Positions 52,440-63,888 of a stretch of DNA of 64,000 nucleotides are shown here, in pieces. This stretch comes from Yponomeuta sedellus (taxonomy: Eukaryota; Arthropoda; Insecta; Lepidoptera; Yponomeutidae): positions 17,249,878 through 17,313,877 of the forward strand of contig OW203740.1 in assembly GCA_934045075.1 (NCBI GenBank). Reading direction: 5' to 3'. The notes under the pieces are model-generated. The model worked only from the letters and a program-made list of their open reading frames with translations. It was not told where the DNA came from and did not search any database. Position 1 is the stretch's first letter. Each line of letters starts with the position of its first letter. A program made the position numbers and the translations under genes.

Positions 52440-52560
52440 TTTTTCATGCAATTCACACATAATCAGTCCCACTGCAAGGCACAGACCCTCTTAAAGAGAG
52501 AGAGAGAGTGATTATAGGTTTTATCATCACGCGTGCCGATTGACAATTAACCGTTTCAAG
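52440..52560 (-). mobile_element. S1 SINE fragment
   Basis: Antisense 3' part of S1 with 'CCCACTGCAAGGCACAGACC' and a (GA)n run inside. Confidence 0.6.
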
Positions 52561-53216
52561 AGCTAATGTATGTGAATACTTTAGACTTCCGTCATTCCCC
52601 ATGATATTTTCGGGAGGCCGAGTACAGGGCCTCGATTTTGTCAGTGCATTATAGTACCATGATAGATACACGGTCAGGTCACGTGACGTGTTTTTCATAC
52701 CATTGACGCCTAAACGGCTTGATGTATTTGCGCGCCCAGACTTGATGCAGCAACGAAATCAAAGCGAAATCATAAGCTCATGCAATGGTCATTGTACACA
52801 ATGCATTTGCAGAATCTAGGTCCAGGACAACCGTCGATGGGCAAACCAGCAACCGATGGCCGTGGACGCGGATGGCAAAGTACCGTGAGAGATGGCATTC
52901 GAGGGAAATGATGGCCTATACCTAGCAGTGGGCAGCGGTGGGCTGATGATGATGACCATCCTCAACATCAAAAATGTCGGCCAAATCCACATAAAATATA
53001 AGGCCAAGGACGGAAACAAGCAGCGGGTTTCTTCACGATATTTTCCCCGCGGCCACCGCTTCATTTTGATATTTTATACCAATTCCACAAAAACCTCTTC
53101 TCATTTTTGCCGGTAACTTAGTACTACCGGAGGTCGGTCCGCACTCGCTGCTAAGAGAGAATAATCACGCTCCAGCTGGGGTTGGCAACCTTTTTTGATC
53201 GAGGTCTCTCTTTTAG

Positions 53217-53377
53217 AGACTGACGCAGAAGCCTCAGCCATCACTGTCGGTTTGGGGACCAATGAAAGAAAAAGAAGACACGGTGCGCCAGTGAAATCCA
53301 CTGAAGAATTGGACACAATAATTGAAAGAAAAGTAATAAAGTTTGTACCTAGATTTATTCCAAATTTAAATTACTGA
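53217..53377 (+). CDS. possible terminal coding exon (unknown gene)
   Basis: A pyrimidine tract TCTCTCTTTT plus AG at 53215-53216 is a good splice acceptor. The open frame after it reads about 53 residues to TGA, including LGTNERKRRHGAPVKSTEEL and VIKFVPRFIP. None of it recurs in the window and the codons do not look simple or repetitive. No domain is recognised, no upstream exon is visible and no polyadenylation signal was found close by. It may simply be chance. Confidence 0.25.
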
Positions 53378-53585
53378 CATTTTTAAGTGTATTATGATTA
53401 GTTGTTCCCTTAATGTTATTGATAGAGTTAGATAAATAGAGGCGTGTAGTTGCTAAGTGTATATTCGGTTAATGGTTAAATGGTTATTGTAAGGGGTGAT
53501 TTGGCATGGTTTTCTCTGGTATTCCTGAAAATATATTGACTTTTTTTTTCATAAACCATTTTTTCCATATTCCATACCACAACAG

Positions 53586-53758
53586 GTGCGATCGGATGCT
53601 GGATAGGTGACTACTGCAACAGGCATTTTTTCCGAGCGCTTCCGTGCTTCGCAAGGCGGTGCCAGCTGTGATGCAATGGTAGTCGTTAAGCCATGTCAGA
53701 GACCTTATAGGCGGCTTGATAACTTCTGACAGTAAGGCCCGCCGCTGTCTTTACGTTC
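53586..53758 (+). mobile_element. 5S-SINE type A, internal part
   Basis: It starts in the 5S-like region ('GATGCTGGATAGGTGACTAC') and ends within the body. Both ends are truncated. Confidence 0.7.
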
Positions 53759-53880
53759 TGGAGTTACCTATCACTGCTTTTTTTATTATTATTTTAATTC
53801 TTTATTGCTCCAATTACGTAATTGAACGTAGTGTGCTTCATGCAAGAAGCATTCTCTACCAGCTAACCTAAGTATAACTA

Positions 53881-54519
53881 AGTATAGCTAATTTAAGTAT
53901 TAAAGTGGCAAATGTTTAATGCTCGTAAAAAAATGTATACTTTCATAAATACAACTCAAGGTTTCATACTAAATAATAAATTTAAGGATATTTAAGACAT
54001 AATATATCATAAAACAACTGTTCTCACTGCAATAAGCAAAATTTACCCACATCTCCCTATTGATCTAAGAAAAAACTATGATACTCATTTACACTCTGTA
54101 TGAGCCAATTCGATTTGATAACTCAAATAAACAACTATTCGTAAAAAATACCAAAAGTTGACCATCCCTGAGCTAAAAGGTTTCCATGATAGGATATTTA
54201 AAATCCCTCCGCGCCGAGCTTTTTACATAGGAAATTAATTTATGCAGCTCGGCATTAAAGCGCACACTCCTTTGTAGTTAATTTTTAGCTGTAAATCAAT
54301 TACCTTGCAATTTAGGCGAGTTTGAAAAAACCTTGTTGAAGAATATCTGACCACGATTTAACCCTAGTAAAAAATATCAGAATAACGGGTTTTTGTCTGA
54401 ATAAATCTGAAGAGAAGGAGATTAGAGCTTTTATTCACTGGATGAAATCTTAAATGCTTAGATGTGTACCTAGATGTATGATCTAAATGCTTCGATAGAT
54501 ATAGACTTAAGAGGACTTG
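53881..54519. other. no recognisable feature
   Basis: AT-rich, preceded by a minus-strand LINE tail at about 53780-53880. Nothing coding is seen. Confidence 0.45.
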
Positions 54520-54680
54520 AGAAAAGATGGTCAGAGTGGAGTTTTTTCCCCCGCTGCCTTTTTCTCCACTACACTATGGCCCGAAGGCAGCGGCTTTCAC
54601 TTTCATGTTGCATTGTACTTTGACGTTCAGCAAATAGAGTGTAAATTCTTTACGTTGAAATAAATTGAATTGAATTGATG
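54520..54680 (+). mobile_element. LINE 3' region (TTGAAATAAATTGAATTG tail)
   Basis: It shares 'CCCGAAGGCAGCGGCTTTCA' and 'TACGTTGAAATAAATTGAAT' with 57160-58045 and, inverted, 60420-60935. Confidence 0.75.
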
Positions 54681-55328
54681 TTAGATGTAAGTTACATCCA
54701 TTTTGCAATATCCGCAAAGTGCAAGAAAAACATCGTTATATAATAGTTACCACCTATTTACACTTATCCCCTTATTCATAATGGTCCGGTAACTTAAAAC
54801 AGCTGCAAAATAATGTTATTTTTCATTCTTCGGGGCAATGCTTTAAGTTGGCAGACAGAATAAGGGGGTAAGTCTCCAATAAAAGATTGATTGATTAGAA
54901 CTGTGCCAAAGGCAGAATAACCCCTTAGAAATAGTCAATCATAACATAAACTCACGATTGTATCCCGGTGGGGTATACAGAGACCAAGATTAGCGAATAG
55001 GCGCGATCAACAAAGCTCTCACAGTTATATATTAAACGATCAGACACGCAGGCCGCTGGAATTCTTCTTCAAAATCTTGGGCCTTTTCGAGACAAAGGAA
55101 ACCTCGTAGTTTTCGCATACAAAGGGCTGATAAATTGAGAATTCCACTAAGTAAATACTTAAGTAATGTTCTGTCACGCTCTTTGCTGATACATTTGAAG
55201 AGACAGCACTACAGTTAAGTAAAGTGTGTTAGATAGATAGATTAGATATAGATAGTAATTACCTACGAAACAAAGTACATATATTTAAATAATATACATA
55301 GATACCAAAATAATACTTATACAATTAA

Positions 55329-55548
55329 ATTGGCTTTTAGAATGTACCTCGGACTCTAGAGTAGGCTTCGGTTTTCGCCGAAAGTATACGAGTGTATTAC
55401 TACTTCCTGCTCTGTTTTCGAAATTTAGTGTCATATTAGTTCCGATTTCGAAATTAAGTCTCTCTGTCTCTGCAAGATATTTCTGTTACACGGATATATC
55501 CGATTCTATCCGATAGTAGCCGAGCTATATTCCAAAAGCAAACAGTCT
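55329..55548 (+). mobile_element. MITE, GTTAGCTTTTA family
   Basis: Ends 'GGCTTTTAGAATGTACCTCG' and inverted 'GAGCTATATTCCAAAAGC'. Interior 'AGGCTTCGGTTTTCGCCGAA' matches 55813-55997. Confidence 0.72.
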
Positions 55549-55812
55549 GTGTTTACTTAACGAAATTCTCAATTTCAAATCGGCCCAAAAACTCCTTATA
55601 AGAAGGAAAACTATGGTAAATTCGTTTATGATGTAAAATTGAATAAAATGCGAAGCAAAGGCACGTAGACGTTAGGTGCGGTTCAGTGGAGTTTTGGGGT
55701 TCGCAACAGTCCGGTGGCGAGGCGACGGATGATCATAGGCCATTATGGAGGCAAATTCCAATGCGGCTGATGGCGCAGACAGGGTCTAATTGCGATTAGT
55801 TATTAATACGTA

Positions 55813-55997
55813 CAGTTTGTTAGCTTTTAGAATATACCCCGGGCTCTAGAGAAGGCTTCGGTTTTCGCCGAAAGCACACGAGTGTAATACTACTTCCTGC
55901 TCTGTATAAGTGTCATATTAATTCCGATATTTCTATTAAACGAATATATCCGATTCTATCCGATAGTAGCCGAGCTATATTCTAAAAGCTAACAGAC
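55813..55997 (+). mobile_element. MITE, GTTAGCTTTTA family, best copy
   Basis: Terminal inverted repeats of about 25 bp: AGTTTGTTAGCTTTTAGAAT at the left and its inverted counterpart at the right. No coding capacity. Confidence 0.78.
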
Positions 55998-56261
55998 TTT
56001 ATTACGTTTTCAACTGGAAACCCGCCGGAGGTTCACGAGTGGCCAGGAAGACCGTCCCTGACGTGGAAGAGATCCTTTCTCTCCGACACGAAAGAGAAAG
56101 GAGTAATCTGGCTAGAGTTACCTGCCCTAGCCATGAACATATATAAACAAAAACCCTTGTGTCAGCCCCAGACTCCACAGAAGAGTAAAGGGACCAAAGA
56201 AGAAAGTTTTACCTAATAAATAATTATATTTGTTTAATATATACCTAACCTTACCTTCGAC

Positions 56262-56466
56262 CAGGTGGGATGACGATCTGCGAGAAACTGCAGGCAGATG
56301 CTGGATGCGGCAAGCTGAAGACAGGGTGCTATGGCGCTCATTAGGGGAGGGCTATGTCCAGCAGTGGACTACATAATATAGCCTGAAGAAGAAGAAGAAC
56401 CTTACTTTCCTGCGATGCAGGAAGAGACCCGTGCCCCAGCAGTGGGACATACAAGGGTTGATAACG
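56262..56466 (+). mobile_element. LINE 3' end joined to a 5S-SINE tail
   Basis: 56262-56397 is a well-kept GAAGAA-tailed LINE end (RWDDDLREKLQADAGCG-like frame, 'GTCCAGCAGTGGACTACATA'). 56398-56466 is a 5S-SINE type A tail ('GTGCCCCAGCAGTGGGACAT'). Confidence 0.75.
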
Positions 56467-57159
56467 AACAAACAAACGAATATATAACTATGAAAGACAT
56501 TTGTCTGCCTCGCATCATGTTGTTCGATGAAGCCCTGTCCTCTGCATACCCCACCGGGATACAAGCGTGAGTTTATATTATTTTATGATAATATTGTAAG
56601 GAATCAGGCGTGGAAATAATAAAAAGGAATGAACTTTTCAGAAATTTATTTTGAGTCCTTTGCCGGCCGTTCCACCAACTTCGCTTGATATATTTCTTTG
56701 GTTAATATTTCTTCTTTCATTCTCTCCACATGTCCAAACCAACAGCATTCCTTTCTCGATCATTTGTCAATCTGTAATCACTGAAAATAATTTAGTTCTT
56801 ATTCGCAATCTAGCTTGAAACTCTCTGTACGTCACTATCAAAGTCACAAGTCACAGCCATAACTCTTTTAGGCAACCTATAACCCAAATATCCTAGCTAT
56901 ACGATAAGTTTATTTTAACTAAACTTCTGTAAAGCAAAGCCATTGTTTGTGATTTTTTTAACCTTACGCTATGAATCACGAGTTACGAATAATTTTTTCT
57001 ATGTGGTCTATAGAACTTCCTACTGCAGGGCATAGGCCCTCTCTCAGAGAGAGAGAGTTTGGGCTTAATTACAACGAGTTAATTATAGTTATTAAATAAA
57101 TATTTTATATGTAGCAACCGAATCACTGCAATCCTCAGTGTTAGTTATGTCAAATTTTA

Positions 57160-58045
57160 AGTTTGTACAGACGACGTGATTGCATATTAGTAAATATATC
57201 ATACATTCTATAACTGACAAAAACTTAATATGCAGGTTTGCTAAAGGTCATTCGAATGGTAACGTGGTGGCCGGGTCATCTATCTCCCTTCAAAATGGTT
57301 GAGACTGATGATGGCTGACCTCTGCGTTGTGCTCGTGAACGAGTGCTGATCGTGTGTCTGGCCGCAGCACTTGGCATGTTTTCTTGGCCTATGTAAAACA
57401 ATTGAATAATGCCTTAGCATTTAAACTTATTAATGGCAATCATGGAATCTTATACGTATAGATGGTATCTAATGTATTACATTTAAGAGGACTTGAGAAA
57501 AGATGGTCACAGTGGAGTTTTTTTTCCCGCTGCCTTTTTCTCCACTACTCTACGGCCCGAAGGCAGTGGCTTTCACTTTCATGTTACATTGTACTTTGAC
57601 ATTCAGCAAACAGAATGTAAATTATACTATTTTTATTTTTAATGTACTAACCCGTGCCAAGGACAAATTTAAAAAAACCTATTTAGAGGCTTTTTTTAAA
57701 TTTGTCCTTAGCACGGGTTAGTGCATTAAAAATAAAAATAGTATAATCATGTGGGTACAGTGATATCATTCCGATGTAAAACCTAACTGCAAAGTAGGTA
57801 GTCGGGGCTGTAAGTGATGCAAATTACTTCAGCCAGATGCCGCTGCCTGTACGTAATACAGAGAATAGTGTAAAGAGGTTCGAAATTTCACTGATGCCGG
57901 TGAGTCGCCCATTGGCTCAATTGGTAGAGCGCTGGCACGAAAAGCCAGAGGTTGCGGGTTCGAATCCCGGCATGGGTGAAATTTTTAGCCTCTAAATAGG
58001 TTTTAAAAGAATGTAAATTGTTTACGTTGAAATAAATTGAATTGA
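57160..58045 (+). mobile_element. LINE 3' region with nested P-SINE
   Basis: 'ATTGCATATTAGTAAATATA' to 'CATTCAGCAAACAGAATGTA' and on to the 'TACGTTGAAATAAATTGAAT' tail, split at 57623 by a P-SINE. The same region lies inverted at 60420-60935. No intact frame. Confidence 0.75.
57624..58007 (+). mobile_element. P-SINE, 384-bp copy nested in LINE tail
   Basis: An exact 12-bp duplication AGAATGTAAATT (57612-57623, 58008-58019). The first ~67 bp are antisense (family 5' end to 'AACCTATTTAGAGGC'). The rest is a full sense unit starting at 'AAATTTGTCCTTAGCACGGG' and including a tRNA-like domain at about 57908-57979. The anticodon loop differs from other copies (ACGAAAA). Confidence 0.92.
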
Positions 58046-58049
58046 ATTA

Positions 58050-58240
58050 CCACCGCGGATTAGCTATTATAAGAGCTGAGGTATTTGAATACCTCAGGCA
58101 CTCAGGTTTGCTCACGATGTTTCTGAAGGAAAACAAAAGCAAGTGGTATGATACTATATCTTCATAAATGTACATAATTTACAAAACAAAGTCATTGGTA
58201 CATGCCCGGTACACTGGGAATCTAATCTGGATCTCTCGTT
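58050..58240 (-). mobile_element. S1 SINE, antisense copy
   Basis: Antisense body and degraded head ('CACGATGTTTCTGAAGGAAA', 'ACAAAGTCATTGGTACATGC'). Confidence 0.6.
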
Positions 58241-58440
58241 TCCTGAGTCATTGGGACGTGAAAACAAAGTCATTGGTACATGGCCGCACTTATGGCTCCA
58301 AAAATATACAACAAAGTGCCAAACAATAGGACATGCATTAAAATTTATTCAAAAGTAGATTATTTAAGTTATTTGTTGAGTTACTACAGAATTATTGATT
58401 TTTAGAGGATAAAACAATTTAATGTGTAATTTTATTTTTA

Positions 58441-58551
58441 TTGATATTTAATTACAATAATTATACAATTTTATTTTGACATAGAAATACTTAATTGCTG
58501 ACATTTAATTAAAATAATTTTATAATTTAATTTTGACATAGAAATATTAAT
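58441..58551. repeat. two-copy tandem repeat, ~57 bp
   Basis: Two similar AT-rich units, both ending 'TTTTGACATAGAAATA'. Probably a local duplication. Confidence 0.65.
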
Positions 58552-58605
58552 ATGACTAATTATTGCATGCTTGCACAAATGTGTTTTTCCGTTTAACGTT
58601 TTTTC

Positions 58606-58790
58606 TGTGGGCTAGGCCGACTAAGCTGTCAGGATGGTGTAGGTGCTGGGCAAGCCTACACCATCTATAAAACCATGTCCCAGGCACTACAGCGTCGGAG
58701 TGGTCCCTTCACTCATCTAGTGTGAGTGAAGATACCACTGGACGCTGTATAAATCATCTCATTAAATAGATGCAAAAGGCACAAATATTC
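58606..58790 (+). mobile_element. S2 SINE, 3' part
   Basis: From 'TGTGGGCTAGGCCGACTAAG' to 'CATTAAATAGATGCAAAAGG', matching the 3' part of 48533-48936. Confidence 0.8.
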
Positions 58791-59070
58791 ATACGCCCAG
58801 GTGGGAAGCACAGGGAATGCACTGAAACTGTAGATAAAGAACTATTTTAAATACCCATGTTCATGAATAAACGATACTTTACTTTACTTGCACTGGAAAT
58901 CGAACTGTTAATATCGCTTCCGAGTCCATTATTCTACCCACCTGGCTACCGCTGCTCTAATACTTTGTTCTCCTTCTTGACCTTCTCCTAGGGCAAAGCA
59001 ACATTATCATTAGCCGTTTTTACTTCGCTTGTGTTCTGAAATTTTTCGCAATGGCTATGCACGTTCTCAC

Positions 59071-59353
59071 TTTAAGGGCCTTCGCCCACGGCGACTTTTT
59101 GCAGCTACGAATGCGCTTAAATCGCATGTAAGCAACAGTTGCAATCTTGCAACTGTGGCGATCGCAGGCATTTTTGTGCCGTTACTGAATAGCGTTTGCA
59201 TCGCGCCAGAAGCACGACGGTATCGTGTTTGCATCGCGACCGAATCGTGGTTACGTGGCCGAGGTCACACAGCTAGCGACCGCATCGCGGCAATATTGAT
59301 GCAAACGCGCGACAGCATCGCTGCAAAAAATCGCCGTGGGCGAGGGCCCTAAA
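59071..59353. mobile_element. MITE with ~34-bp inverted ends
   Basis: 283 bp with near-perfect terminal inverted repeats at 59071-59104 and 59320-59353, key core TCGCCCACGGCGA. The interior is GC-rich and repeats 'GCATCGCG' words on both strands. The 107-aa frame through it is an artefact. No clear target duplication; family not assigned. Confidence 0.75.
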
Positions 59354-59786
59354 TGGCCCTATACGTATGTACCTAGCATATTATAAAAATACTTTAAATT
59401 GTAAAACCATGTCAACAAACTGTTATGCAGTTTGGCAGAAACTTACTTCTAAATTGTTTTTTATTTTGTTTAAAGAAACATCTTCAATTAATCAATCTTA
59501 ATAAAACGTAACGATTTCCTTTAAATAATTCAAACGCTGACTAGACGGCAGTGCCAGCCAGCTATTGTAAAGAAATATCGTTGCAGTTACTCGCATTGTT
59601 ATGATAAACTACGCAATGCAGTTCTATGAAATAGGCCCCTGTCTTGCCTGCGGGGTACAGGAGAGAATTTGTATTTCAACATTTTGCTGCTTAGAGATGA
59701 GAGTTCACGTGCGGGTGGGTCGATTATTCGCTATTTGGCCTAGCTCATTCTGTGCGCGATTAATATAATAAACGCGATTAATATAA

Positions 59787-59992
59787 TATTCCGAGCGCTT
59801 CCGTGCTTCGCAAGTCACGTTAAGCCGTTGGTGCCGGCTGTCATGGCGTTAAGCCATGTCAGAGGCCTCATGTGCGTCAATCCTCCACCAACCCGGCCTT
59901 GGCCACCGTGGTGTTGTATGGCCTAACCTTCTTGCGATGCAGAAAGATCCCGTGCCCCAGCAGTGGGGACATACAAGAGTTGATACCGATAT
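59787..59992 (+). mobile_element. 5S-SINE type A, 5'-truncated
   Basis: Body from 'TTCCGAGCGCTTCCGTGCTT' with an internal deletion, tail 'CATACAAGAGTTGATA'. Confidence 0.75.
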
Positions 59993-60419
59993 AATAAACG
60001 CGCGAAACTCAGGCTTTGCCTAGTTCAGAAATAGAAGCTTGCCACTTATTATAAAAAAAAATATCGGTTGGTTCTTACACCTAAGTGAATAAAAGAATAA
60101 GTGGAATTGTTAATAGGAAACTATTTTTAGAAATAAACTTTTTGTATTTGAATTTTTGCTTGATATTAATTTCTGGAGTAGGTAAATGATTGGAATAATA
60201 GATTAAAAAAAAATTAACTGTTATTTCATAAAAAATGCATAAAATATTCCAGCTCTGGTAACTAAAAAATCTTCCATATAAGATTATGTTGCTTCCAGAG
60301 GTTGCTCTATATTAAAGATGAATTTTACAATCATTCGACTCCCCTTACACGTACTTTTACTTTTGTGAATACAAGTAAAAATAAGAAGAACTATACATGG
60401 AAGTATATAATCTAATCTA

Positions 60420-60935
60420 TTCAAATTTTAAATTCAAATCAATTTATTTCAACGTATAGAATTTACATTCTGCTTGCTGAATGTCAATGTACAATGTAAA
60501 ATGTAAGCCGCTGCCTTCGGGCCGTATTGTAGTGGAGAAAAAGGCAGCGGAAAAAAAAACTCCTCTCTGACCATTTTTTCTCAAATCATCTTATAAAATC
60601 AAATACATCAGTTGCCATACGTAAACCTAATAAGATTTCATAATTGCCATTAAGAACCCTAAATGCCAAAGCATCAGTCAAATGTCTTACAATTTTAGGG
60701 GAAAACGTAAGTGCGGCGGCCAGACACACGAACAGCACTCGTTCACGAGCATAACGCAGTGGTCAGCCATCATCAGTCTCAACCATTTTGGAGGGAGATA
60801 GATGACCCGGCCACCACGCCACCATTCGAATGACCTTTAGCAAACCTGCAGGTTAAGTTTTTGTCAGTCATAGAATGTATCATATAGTTATTAATATGCA
60901 ATCACGTCGTCTGTACACACTTGTATAAAATATGC
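60420..60935 (-). mobile_element. LINE 3' region, inverted copy
   Basis: Antisense copy of the 57160-58045 LINE region ('AATTTATTTCAACGTATAGA', 'AGATAGATGACCCGGCCACC'). It lacks the nested P-SINE. Confidence 0.78.
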
Positions 60936-61009
60936 TATATAATCATATGTAGTAAAGTACTAATATTAGTAGCATAAGTAAGGGAAGTGGGACGCACCGT
61001 TCCCAACTG

Positions 61010-61218
61010 CTGGCAATTGCAGTTGGTGCCGGCTGCCGTCGATAGATGGCAGTCGTTAAGCTAAGTCAGAGACCTTAGGGGGGCTTGAAAACTTCTGACA
61101 ATAAGACCAGCCACCAATCGGGACTTGGCCCCGTGGTGGAGTATGGCCTGTACCTTCCTCAGGGGCGAGACCCGTGCCCCTCGGTGGGGGGCATAATGGG
61201 TTGATGGTGATGATGGTG
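61010..61218 (+). mobile_element. 5S-SINE type B, 5'-truncated
   Basis: Type B body ('GAAAACTTCTGACAATAAGA') with a deletion, and a tail ending 'GGGTTGATGGTGATGATGG'. Confidence 0.75.
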
Positions 61219-61539
61219 AAAAAGTCCTCCTTCCCATTTTTTTATGCAGTGATTTGAATTCATGCGCCTTTTTTGTTGTATGATGTATGTTTACTTCAAA
61301 AATAAATTGATATTGGCTCGGAACACTTCGTGTGCGAGTTGGACTCGCACTTGGCCAGTTTTTTTATTACACATTTTACGAGTATGTTGCGGAATTTCCT
61401 AATTTCTGTGTCCTATTTGTAACTGTAGGTAGCTACTTTAATTCGCTATTGTTTTGCCAGGAGTTCAAACACTACCTCGGAGTGCGAATATACTTATCCA
61501 AATGTAAAAAAATTATGTTAAGCTAACATAAGTACATAT

Positions 61540-61905
61540 TATATTCTTTCTAATGCACTAACCCGTCCTAAGTACAATTATTTTAAAAACCTATTTAGAG
61601 GCTAAAAATTCCACCTATGCCAGGATTCGAACCCGCAACCTCTGGCTATCCGTGCCAGCGCTCTTCCAACTGAGCTAATGGACGACTCACCAGCATCAGT
61701 GAAATTTCGAACCTCTTTACAATACTCTCCGTATTACGTACAGGCAGCGACATCTGGCTGAAGTAATTTGCATCACTTGCAGCCCCGAGTACCTACTTTG
61801 CAGTTAGGTTTTATATCGGAATGATATCGCTGTACCCACATGATTATATTCTTTCTAATGCAGTAATCCGTGATAAGGACAATTTTAAAAACCGATTAAG
61901 AGCAT
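61540..61905 (-). mobile_element. P-SINE, antisense unit plus partial second unit
   Basis: A full antisense unit to 'GTACCCACATGATTATATTC', followed directly by the start of another ('TTTCTAATGCAGTAATCC'), again a unit-unit junction. A variant subfamily with 'TTCTTTCTAATGC' in place of the usual T/A-rich start. Confidence 0.75.
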
Positions 61906-61915
61906 GCCATTTGTA

Positions 61916-62005
61916 AGATAAGAATATTCTTTATTGTACACCAGAGCACATATTATAAAACAAGATACAAAGTGCAATTGGCGGCCTTATTGGTAAAAGC
62001 AATTT
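61916..62005 (-). mobile_element. LINE 3' tail (AATATTCTTATC family)
   Basis: 'GATAAGAATATTCTTTATTG' and 'AATTGGCGGCCTTATTGGTA' in minus orientation. Confidence 0.7.
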
Positions 62006-63669
62006 ATAAGCTGCTTATAAGTACATAAAATACAATGGCATTTTATAAGTACATTATGTCATAGGAATCGCACAAAAGCATAACAGCAACAACCATTTTT
62101 TGATCTAAAAGCTTTGTAGACTCTACACATTATTAACTTAATTATGGATTCACTTACTTGATTGTAATGAAGTAAGTGAATTGAATTGAGTTATCCAGTA
62201 AGGAAATCCGGAATTTAGGTAACAATTTTTTGACAAGAGTCTGATATCTCGTAGGAAAGTGATATGAAAACAAAATTTCACACAATTTATTTTCTCCAAA
62301 AAAGAAATTAAAAAGGTATATTTTTAATAGTTAATAAGACCTTGCTAACGAATTAGTTGACGTGAATGCTACACAATTTTTGGTTACTGTTCTTGCTACC
62401 GTAAAAAGCATCAAGCAAAAGCAGTAAAAAGGAGGCCTATTCCCAGCAGTGGGTTTATGTGGGCTGATTATAGATAGATTATAGATGATTCCAGTAACAG
62501 CCATTAAACCATATTGTATTATCGTCAAAATTGATATATCTTAAACCTATCTTTTCTGCTATATCTGCTGTTTCTGTAACGATTTTCCAGTATACAATAA
62601 AGAATATACTTTGTATTTTCATAGGCATTTTTTGAACGATAATTTTTTTGCCAATTGGATCAATTTCTTTAAGATGCTTCGTCAAAGAAATTAATGTAAA
62701 TTACTTCGCTTCAGTTGTGCTCAGTTACGAGTAGCTTTAGCTCTTATTGGGCCAATATTGGGCCAACATTTGGCTAAAATTTACCTTAAGTAAGTCAAAC
62801 CGGACTCCATTACGCCAAAACTTCGTAGCTCCTGAGCCAACAAGCAAAAGCTATTGTTTGCCCTAACATAATTAACAACGTCCACGGTCATCGCGCCGAC
62901 AGACTGACAGACCGACAAAATGATAAATTGGCCCCCACTCGTCTTTTGTGAAAAAAAAGCTAACTATTTTCCGTGTCCATTGAACGCAGGCTCAGGAAAG
63001 TTTGACCTTTGAACCGCAGAACAATAGTTTTTTTCTTGCGCTGGGCACTCGGCTTATTCTCATGGCTCGGATTAAGCACACAGTTTCTGTTCTGTGGAAG
63101 AAGCCTGCTTTAACTTCTGCTATTACCCCTAAGTCCCACACTTTTACAATATACCTAGGTAGATAGTGAACTCCTTATTATGCAAACAATATAACAATGA
63201 GAAAAAAATTAATTTGTACTCTTAGGTTAAGGAATGTCTGTGTAATTTCTATTTTTATGTAGCTGACCCAGCAAACTTCGTACCGCCTAACAGTCGATTC
63301 TTTTATTTTTTTATTTTTCTCTCCGTGAGAACAATCCTCGTACATCATGAAATATTCTAAAAAAAAAGAATCAGCGAAATCGGTTGAGCCGCTCTCGAGA
63401 GTTGCGCTTACCAACACATTCATTTTTAAATTATAGATAAGATATTTTCTGTCTATCTATCTATCTTTAAATGGAAAAAACGGAACCTTTTATTACATAA
63501 CTTTGTTTTCCTTCCATCTGTCTGTCAATAACCTTTGTCTCAAGAACGCGCGGAGCCATCGAGTAGAAATTAAAACCATATGCTTAAGTCTATAGTCCCT
63601 TGAAGCTGTAAAACGAACATATTTCTAAGTTAACGTATAAAAAATATAATATATAATAATATGCAACAT
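62006..63669. other. no confident feature
   Basis: AT-rich. Minus-strand open frames (62331-62528, 62479-62685, 63178-63423) overlap or lack recognisable motifs. A short 'GGCCTATTCCCAGCAGTGGG' LINE scrap lies near 62430 and a (CTAT)n run near 63453. Confidence 0.4.
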
Positions 63670-63888
63670 TAAGCCGTTGGTGCCGGCTGTCATATAGGCA
63701 GTCGTTAAGCCATGTCAGAGGCCTTATGGGCGGCTTGATAACTTCTGACAGTAAGGCCCGCCACTGTCTTACAATCCTCCACCAACCCGGACTTGGCCCC
63801 CGTGGTGGAGTATGGCCTAACCTTTCTGCGATGCAGTAAGAGAGCCGTGCCCCAGCAGTGGGGACATACAAGGGTTGATAACGATACA
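63670..63888 (+). mobile_element. 5S-SINE type A, 5'-truncated
   Basis: Well-kept body and tail ('TTAAGCCGTTGGTGCCGGCT' to 'CATACAAGGGTTGATAACG'). The 5S-like head is missing. Confidence 0.8.

Noticed and set aside
59029..59352. 107-aa open frame as a gene
   Set aside because: It runs through the inverted ends and GCATCGCG repeats of a MITE.
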